From contig NZ_CAACVB010000011.1 of assembly GCF_900659635.1 (NCBI RefSeq), forward strand, positions 1-64,000: a DNA stretch of 64,000 bases, given 5' to 3'. This DNA comes from Actinomadura roseirufa (GTDB lineage Bacteria > Actinomycetota > Actinomycetes > Streptosporangiales > Streptosporangiaceae). Position numbers and translations under genes: made by a program. The first letter of the stretch is position 1. Each line of letters begins with the position of its first letter. The notes beneath the pieces were generated by a model, which did not search any database, was not told the origin of the DNA, and was given only the letters and a program-made list of their open reading frames with translations. This document shows positions 38,101 to 47,100 of this stretch, in pieces.

Positions 38101-41100
38101 CCGGGGGTGTGGGTGGTCCAGCTGCCGCGCGGTGGGAGGTCGGGCTCCGCCCCTCCCGGCGAGTCGGGGTTCCTCGACGTCGAGTAGACCGCACCCTCAT
38201 GGTCGATCCAGGCCACGCCGTCGGGTGAGGTCACCGGCACGCCGAGCCTGTCGGACAGGTCTTGGGCCCACTTCGCCGATCCCTCGTCGGTGACCAGGAG
38301 GACTTCGCGGCCCTCCCAGCGCGGGTCGGTGCGGATGAAGGTCGCGAGGTCGTCGCCGGTGAGCCAGCGTCCATTGACGATCAGGCCGTGTTCGCCGCCG
38401 TGGCCCACGAGCGCGTACCGCTGCTCATGGGCGGGGATGCGTAGGGCGAACCTTCCCAGGCGTCCCTCCGGATGGATGAGCGAACGTCCGGACCGCGTGG
38501 CGGTACTGGCGGTGTAGACGTCGTGCAGTTCGGGCGGCAGGTCCTCGGGGATGTGGGCCCAAGGGGCGCGCGATTCGCGACCGCCGCGATCGTCGCGGCC
38601 CGCCGTCCCCTTGCCCGGCTGGTGCGGCGTGCCGTCTGCTGACTGAGGAGCGGCGTACTCGTAAGGCTCGATCCCCGGGGTGAGACGGGCGGTGTCGTAG
38701 GCGACTCTCGTGCCTTCCGGCAAGTGCCGGTACCAGAGGGCGTCTAGGGGGTAGGTGGGCTCCTTCCATCTCGTCCTCATCGACGTCGTGAAGAAGTATC
38801 CACTCGCCTCGATCCAGACCGTCTCGCCCGGGGCAAGGACGGGGGTACCGAGCCGCTCTGCCAGGCGCTGGGCGAAGTCGCCCGCGCCAGTGTGGTCCGA
38901 AATCAGCAGGACGTCTTGGCCGGCTCGGTATTTCGGGTCGTGGAGGATGAGCTCGGCCGCCTCGTCAACGCTGAGCGGACGCCCACCGGCGATCATGCCG
39001 TCCCGAGATCCGTCGGCGATCACCGTGTAGAAGTCAGGATCGCTCTTCACCGCCCCCGCGTCGAAGCCGAGACGGCTGTCCGGCGCCGCGTAGCTGCGTC
39101 CGGAGTCCGTTGACCAGCTCTGGTCGTAGATGCCGCGCAGACCGTCCGGCAGGTTCGTGGGGGCGCGGTCCCCTGAGCCGCCCGGCCTGGCGACCGCGTC
39201 GTCCGGCTCGGGTGCGGGACGCGGCGTCGCGCCGTCCGGCACGGGCGCGTCCGGTGCCGTGGGCGTGGGCGTGTCCGGCTCATGGTTCGGGGCGTCCGGC
39301 TCGTGTTGGTCGGTGTGCGGGTCCGGTGACGTTGTCCGGTCGTTCTGGGGCTCGGCTTCGTCGGCCTGCGTGTTCCTGGCCGGTCGTGGGCCCTCTTCGG
39401 GGCCGGTGGCCGAATCGTTGGTGGTCTCGGCTCCGGGCGGAGGGGGCCCGTCTGCCGGCGGTGGTGCCTGCGCTCTGGTTTCCTCAGGCGGGGGCGCGGG
39501 ACGGGGCGTGGTGTCTGCGGGTGTGCTGTCGGGCGGGGTGTCTCCGGTCGCGGGCAGGTCTTCGTTGCCGTCGGGGTGTGTCCTCGCCGCTGCCGGAGCG
39601 GGCTCGGTGTTCTTGGTGTGCGTGGTCTGCGGACGTTGCGCCGGCTCGCCGTCGACTGCGCGCGGGAGCGTGCCGTCCTGCGGGGAGGCATCCCTTGGGC
39701 CGGGCTCCAGGTTGCCCGCTCGGGGAACCGCGCTGTCGACATGGTGCGTGCCGCCGCCGGGGATGGTGCCCGGCTGGGCGTGGCGGGCGCGTTCCTCCGG
39801 GTGGTATCCGGGGGCGTAGCCCTCCCTGCCCACCGGGACGGGCCAATCGTTCTCGCCGGGGTAGAAAGTGATCCACTCGCCGGTGTAGGGGTAGCTGGCC
39901 ACCTGCTTGCCATCAGGGCCCCGAACGCCGGGCGATGACAAGACGATCCCGGAGAGGTCGGCCCAGGTGTCGCGGGTCGCCGCCGTCACAGGCACGCCGA
40001 GCTCCCTGGCCAGGGACTGGGCCCAGTCGGCGTGCCCCACTCTGCACGAGACCAGATGGATCGCGCGGCCGTCCCATTCCGGGAAGGCCCGGACGAGTTG
40101 GGCGAACTCCCCGGGGGTGGGCTGCTTCCTGACGGTGGCACCGTCTTCGGCGCGGCTGACCTCGATCAGGACACCGTTCGTATTGCCGTGAAGGTCGATC
40201 ACGAAGACCCGCGGATCGGCGTGCACGGCCTGCGCCGAGTGGATCAAGGACAGGGCTTGCGGGTTGTGCAGCGCACGGCCTGCGGGCGTGGTGATGCTGG
40301 CGTCGTACATCGCGCGCAACTCGGGCGGCAGGCTCTTGTGGCTCTCCTCTGGAGAGGCCGTCCTCACCCAGCGCAGTCCATGCTCGTGACGCTCGGGTTC
40401 GGTGGGTCCTTGCGAACGGTCCCCGCTCGGCTGGTGCGGTGAGCCGTCCGGCACCGGGGAATCGCCGGGGGCCGGCGGCATGAGGGAGCTGGGCAGTCTT
40501 ACCGGCGCCGCGGTTTCCCCCCTGTAGGGCCGTGAGCCGTCCGTCCGGGGAATGTCGTCGTGTGCCCGGGCCCATTTGTCCGGTCGGGCGGTGCGGGCGC
40601 GTTCTTCCGGGTGGTGTCCGGGCGCGTAGCCGTTCTGGCCTGCCTTTTGGGGTTCCTGCCCCGGGGTGTGGGTGGTCCAGGTGCCGCGCGGTGGGATGCG
40701 GGGCCCGGCTCCCCCTGCCGAGGAGGGGTTCCTCGATGTCGAGTAGACCGTTCCGTCGTGGTCGATCCAGGCCACGCCGTCGGGTGAGGTCACCGGCACG
40801 CCGAGCCTGTCGGACAGGTCTTGGGCCCACCTCGCCGATCCCTCGTTGGTGACCAGCACGACGCCGCGGCCGTTCCAGTCGGGGTCGGTGCGGATGAAGG
40901 TCGCGAGGTCGTCGCCGGTGAGCCAGCGTCCATTGACGATCAGGCCGTGTTCGCCGCCGTGGCCCACGAGCACGTACCGCTGCTCATCGGCGGGGATGCG
41001 CGGAGCGAACCTTCCCAGGCGCTCGTCCCCGTGGACGAGCGAACGTCCGGAGGGTGTGGCGGTGCTGGCGGTGTAGACGTCGTGCAGTTCGGGCGGCAGG

Positions 41101-44100
41101 CCCTCGGGCATGCGGTCTGAAGGGTCGGGTGATTCGGGACGGCCGCGATCGCCGAGGTCGGGCGTGTCCGTCGCTCTCTCGCTGGGCCGGTGCGGCGTGC
41201 CCTGCGCCGAGTCAGGTTCGGCGTACTTGTAAGGCGTGATCCCCGGGGCGTGACCGAGGGTGTCGCACGCGACTCTCGTGCCGTCCGGGAAGTGCCGGTA
41301 CCAGAGGGCGTCCGGAGGAAGGGTGGGTTTCGATTCCGGATCCATCGACGTCGTGTAGACGTATCCCTCATCGTCGATCCAGACCGTGTCACGCGGGGCC
41401 AGGACGGGGGTACCGAGCCGCTCCGCCAGCCGCTGGGCGAAGTCGCCCGCTGCCGCGTGGTCCGAAATCAGCAGGATGTCTCGGTCGTCTCGGGAACGCG
41501 GGTCGTGGAGGATGAGCTCGGCCGTCTCGTCAAGGCTGAGCAGACGCCCGCCGACGAACATGCCGTCCCGAGATCCTTCGGCGATCACCGCGTACCAGTC
41601 GTCATGGCCCCCCAACGCCTCCGCGTGTTCACCGAGACGGGTGTTCTGGGCCGCGTAGCAGCGTCCGCTGTTCGTTTTCCTGCTCTCGTCGTAGATGCGG
41701 CGCAGCTTGCGCGGCAGTTTCGCGGGGACGTGGTCCTCCGGGCCGCCCGCCCTGGCGTTGTCGTGCGTACTGGCCGAGGTGTCGCGCTGCCTCCACAGCC
41801 GTCCGGCGCGGCTCTCACCGGCCCGGACGAACGAGTCCGGGCCGTGGCCGCGCGGGTGCGCCTCCTGAGTGGGGGCGCCCGGGGTGGACACGGGGGCCGG
41901 CGTCGGCAGGCGCGAGCCGGAGAGCTGGGCGGGCGCGTCGTCGGCGGGGCGCGACCGCGCGGGGGTGCCGCCGTGATCCGGCGGTGCCGCCTTCCCGGAG
42001 GCGGGCGGCGCACCCGCCGTGGTCTCCCGGGGCGTGGACGGTGTCGTGCCCGCGGTTTCCGGGGCCGGTGGCGAACCCGCGGTTCGGGACGTCGGCCCGG
42101 TGTCACCCCCGGCCGGCGAGGTGCCCGGATCGCCCATGGGGTGACTCTCGTGCGGGACGGCGGCGGGAGCGGGCTCGGCGGATTCGTGCGTGTCGGTGGC
42201 TCGTTCGCCCGGTCGCTGGGGTGGGCCGTCCGGTGCTGCGGACGCGAAGGTGGCCCCTGGTGGGGGTGGGTCGGACGACCCAGGCGGTGCTGTTCTGGGG
42301 TCGGTGTCCTGCTGGGTGGTGGGAGTGCGTTCGTCGGGGTGGTGCCCGGGGGCGTACCCGTCTTTGCCGGCTTTTTGCGGGAGTCCGAGGGCGGGGCCGT
42401 CGGGGGTGTAGGCGCGCCAGGTGCCGTTGGGCGGGTGAACGGGACTCTTGCGTCCGCCGGGGTGGGTGATCTCGGAGGACGCGTAGATCGTTCCGTCGGG
42501 AGCGGTCCAGACGTGGGCGCCCGGCGCCGTGACGGTCGTGTTGAGCTCTCGTGCCAGTGCGCGGGCTTCGCCGGTGATGCCGGTGTGGCCGGAGTTGAGC
42601 AGGACCGGGCGAGGGTTGCCGTCGTGGTCGAGCGAGTTGGGGTCGTTGCGGATGAGGTCGGCGAGTTCGGCGATGGTGACGCGCTGGTCGCCGGCGCTCA
42701 TCCCCCGAGGCGTGCCGTCCAGGCTGACGACGTAGTGGCGCGGGTCGGCGGGGATGTTCTGGGAGTGCTCGGCGCGGGGGTCGGCCGGGTCATAGAACGC
42801 CCGTCCCGAGGGTGTTTCGACGCTGGCGCGGTACACCTGGTGGAGTTCGGGCGGCAGGCCCGCGGGGACGTCGCCTGAAAGGTCGGGGGTGGGCACGGGC
42901 TCGCTGGGCGTGCCGGTGTGAGGTTCGTTGCTCTGCCCGTGTCGTTCGGGCCGGTCGGGCTTCGCGGCTTCGTGCGCGTCCGTGGCTTGTTCGCCGGGCC
43001 GGCGGGGTGGGCTGTCCGGCGTCGTGGGCGCGGGGGTGGTCGTTGCCGGGGGTCGGCCGGGCGGCCCGGGCGTGAGTGTTCCGGGGAAGGGCGATCGCGC
43101 GGTTTGTTCGGGTTGTGGGCGGGGCGTGGGCGGACGAGTTTCCGGGGCCTCCGCCCGGGCGCGCGGTTCGGCGAGTTCGGGTGGGTTGGCCTCGCCGTAC
43201 GCGCCGCGCGGTTGCCCGGGGGCGTAGCCGGCGGTGTCGCACAGGACTCTCGTGCCGTCCGGGTAGTAGATGTACCAGACGCTGTCCGGAGGAAGGACGG
43301 GGATCTTCTCTCCGAATCGGTCTCTCGTCGTTGACGACGCGAAGACGTTGCCATGGAGGTCGGTCCATGCCACAGCGGCCGGTGCCGTGACGGGGGCGTT
43401 GAGGAGCCGGGACAGGTGCGCGGCGTAGTCGGCCTCGCCGGTGTAGCACGACACCAGCAGGATCTCTTGGCCGTGCCACCTCTCGTCCTGGGCGACGAGC
43501 ACGGCGAAGTCTTCGGGGCTGAGGCGATGCCGGTCGATCAGTACCGTGTCCGAAAGGCCGTGGGCGACCACCACGAACCGGTCGGGGTCGTGCCTGAGCC
43601 TCGCGGTGCGGTCGTCGAGGTCCCAGTCCCGGCCGGCGAAGCGTCGTCCCGAAACCCCTGAGCGGCTGTTGTCCCAGAAAGGGCGCAATCTATCCGGCAG
43701 TGCGGGTACGAGGCGGGAGCCGTCGGTCGCTTGTTCGGTGTAGCGCACCTCCCGGTGGCTCTTCGGTGGGCGCTGGGCCGTCGTGGCCGAGTCGTCGCCG
43801 TCCGGGTGCGCCGCCGGTGACGGAGCGTCCGCGGCGGCGCCCCCGAAGGCCGGTGCAGGCGGGTGCGAGCCGGACGGATGGGCGGTTGCGTCGTCGGCGG
43901 AGCGCGCCCCTGGGGCCGGGAGTGATCCGCTTGTTCCGATCACGGGTGGCGTGGACGGGGTGGGACGCGGCGTCGCGCCGTCCGGCACGGGCGCGTCCGG
44001 TGCAGCGGGTGGTGGCGTGGCGGCGGTCGTCGTGGGCGTGGCCGGAGACCGGTCGGCCGGGACGCGCTGGGCCGGGTCCCGCATCGCGGGCTCGTCCGGC

Positions 44101-47100
44101 CCGTCGTCCTGCCGCGGGTTCCGGTGTTCGCCGGGCGTCTCTTCGCGCACCGGCGTGGTGGCGGTGCGCTCGCTGGACGGTGTCGTCGCGGTGTCGGTCG
44201 GTCTGGCGCCGCCTTCCGCCGGTGTGGGCGGGTCGCCTGGCCGGACGCCGGTGCCGTGCGGTGGCGTCGCGGGGGTCTCCGGACGGGCCCCGGACTGCGT
44301 CTCGTTCGGGCGGGTGCCCGTGCCGGTCGTGGGCGCGGGGGTGTCCGGCCGCCTCCAGTTGATGCGCGGGTCGGTGGGGGCGGGTGTGTGGGCGGCGGCG
44401 TAGGCGATGCGCGGGTCGGTGGGAGGGGGTGTGTGGGCGGCGGCGTACCCGATGCGGGGGTCTTGGGGATTGGTGTCCGCATCCGGGACTGGGGTGCCCG
44501 GCCGGGGCGCGGCCGTCTCGGGGGCCTCCCCGCCAGGGGGCGCGGTGGGTACTTCGGACGCCTCGCCGTTGTCCGGCGGGGGCGGCGTGGAAGTGGTGGC
44601 CGGGTCGTCCCCGAAGTTCTTCGGCAGGTAGCCGTCAACGTCGGCGCGGACGACCGTCCCGTCCGGATAGTGGGTGTTCCACGCTCCGTCCGCGGGGAGG
44701 GTCGGTCCGCTGTCAGCCGAGCCGGACGATACGAAGGTGGCGCCGGTGTTGTCGCTCCATACCAGGTCGGTTCCCGCGGTCACCGGCACGCCGAGCCGCA
44801 CGGCGAGCCGGGCGGCGTAGTCGGCCTGGCCGGTGAGGCACGGGGCCATGAGCACGTGGCGGCCGTCCCAGGCGGGGTCATGTTCGATGAGGATGGCGAG
44901 CTCGTCGACGCCGAGGATCCGCCCCCCTTCCGCCGGGGCCGACGGGACGCCTTGGTCGTTGGTGAGGATTCGTCCGCCGCCCAGCAGACCCGACGGGACG
45001 CCGTGGCCGTCGATCACGAAGACGGTGGGGCCGACCGAGATGCGCCTGCTCTTGAGGCGCAACACGCCCTCGTCCGGCGAGAAGAACGCGCGTCCGCTGG
45101 GGGTGCGGTAACTGAGCTCGAAGACGCGGTGCAGCTCAGTGGGGAGCCCCGGCGGGACAGGGCTCCGCGCCTCGTGTTCGATCCACCCCTTGGCGAGAAC
45201 CCTCCGGCCCCCTTCCCTGAACCGGAGGGAACTCCTCGGGGCCAGGACACGGGCGCCGAGATGTTGGGCGAGGTCGTCGGCGAACTGCCCTGCGCCCGCA
45301 TTGTCGGAGTGCAACCGGACCGGACGGTCCCCCCAGTTGGGGTCGGTGCGGATGATGGTCGCGAGATCGGCGGCGCTGAGCCGTTGCCCGCCCACCACGA
45401 TGCCGTCGGCGTCTCCATTCGCGTAGACGACGTAGTCGGGGTCGTCGAACCTGTGCGCTCTCTCCCGCCCCGCCTGGTCGGCCGGGTCGTAGAAAGAGCG
45501 CCCGTGGGGGGTCGCCTCGCTGGTGCGCCAAGCCTCGTGCAGGTGCGACGGCAGGCCCTCGGGGACGGTGTCCGCCGACTGGTGTTCGGGACTGGGTGCG
45601 TCCGGGGCCGTGGGCGAGGCTTCGTCCGTCTTTGGGGCCGGATGCTCGCCGCGCGGCTCTTCGCGCACGGGCGTGGTGTCGGTCGGCCTGGTGCCGCCTT
45701 CCGCCGGAGTGGGCGGGTCGCCTGGCCGGGCGCGGGTTCCGTGCTGTGGTGTCGCGGGGGGCGTTCGGGTGTCGTCGGGGTGGGGAGGGCGTCCGTCCTC
45801 GGTGGGTGGGCGTTGTTCGGCTTCGGGTGAGCGCCGCAGGCTGCGTGTGGCGGGCTGTTCTTGGGACTCGGCTTCCGGCGTCCGCTGAGGTCGCTCGTCG
45901 GACGGTGCGTGCGGCTCGTCGTCGGGCGTTGCTCGCGGTTCGTCCTCGGGGGTGCGAGGGGCTTCCTCTTCCAGCGGGGGAGAGGTGTCCTCAGACCTCG
46001 TCTCGGGCTGGGGTGTTTCCCCTTCGCTCTCTGGTGTGTTCGCCGGCTCCTCGGGCGCGGATGCCTGTGCTTCGGCCGGGGTGTGCGGGTGTTCGGTACC
46101 GGTTCGATCGCCTGTCACCGGAGTGGGGTCGGCGGCGCTCCGGCCGTCCGGCGCGGAATCGGTCGAGGCGGCGGGGGTCGGGGCGTTCTCGGCCACGTGG
46201 AAATAGCGGTCCATGAGACCGCCGACGGCCTGGGCAAGCGTGCGCGGGTTCTCTGCGAGCCGGTACTCGGTGAACGCCTCCGCCAGCATTTCGTGCGGAT
46301 GGCTGGACCCGTAGTAGGACAGGGCCTCGTCGATCAGTACCTTCGTGCGGGGGTCGTGCTGTTGCGTGGCGTCGTAGGGGATGCCGAGGACCTCGGAGAC
46401 GGCCTGGTTGAGCTCGCGCACCGCCTGCGGGTCGTCCAGCAGTTGGAAGCCCAGCTGGTGGCCGAACTCGTGGGTGAAGACGCCTTCGGGGGACGAGCCG
46501 CCGGGGACGATGTAGCCGGTGCTCTGTTCGAGCTCGGCGAGGTCGGCGCGTTGGGCGGCGTCGGCGAAGGCGTCCGCGTTGAGGTAGACGCCGGCTTCGT
46601 CGCCGACGTGCACGGCCCCCGCGATGACCCCGTTGTCGTCGGTGTCGAGCAGGCGGCGGAATTCCGCGTCGGGCACGGAGCCGATGCGGCCGAGCTGTCG
46701 CATCGTCGCGGGATAGTCCGCCGCGAGCTCCCGGGCGGCCTCGCCGACTCCGCGCACGGCGTCCGGGGCGATCGGGTGGGACGTGAAGTCGACGGCGGGC
46801 GCGTCGTCCCCCAGACCCGCGAGGATCTCCTGGATCTCGCGCTCGGCGGCGGCGAGGTCCTGCGCGAGCTCCTCGGGAAGCTCGTCCTCGGTCTCGGAGG
46901 CGTCCGTCGCCTCCCTCGCGGCCTCCGCCGCGGCCTCCTCCACGATGTCGCCGGCCGCGTCGTCGTCCTGAGCGGCGCTCTCTTCGCCGGACTGCTGCCC
47001 GGCCGCGTCGTCCTCGCCCTGCTGCGTGCCGTCGTGCCGGCGGCCGACGAGGCCCTGGTCGTCGACGTTCGCCATCGGGGCGAGGCCCGGGTCGCCCTCG

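Noticed and set aside
19434-45568. Adhesin-type or ice-binding structural repeats
   Set aside because: The modules are ~170-residue mixed alpha/beta domains with conserved catalytic-type residues and selective loss, not short beta-roll or Ig-like repeats.
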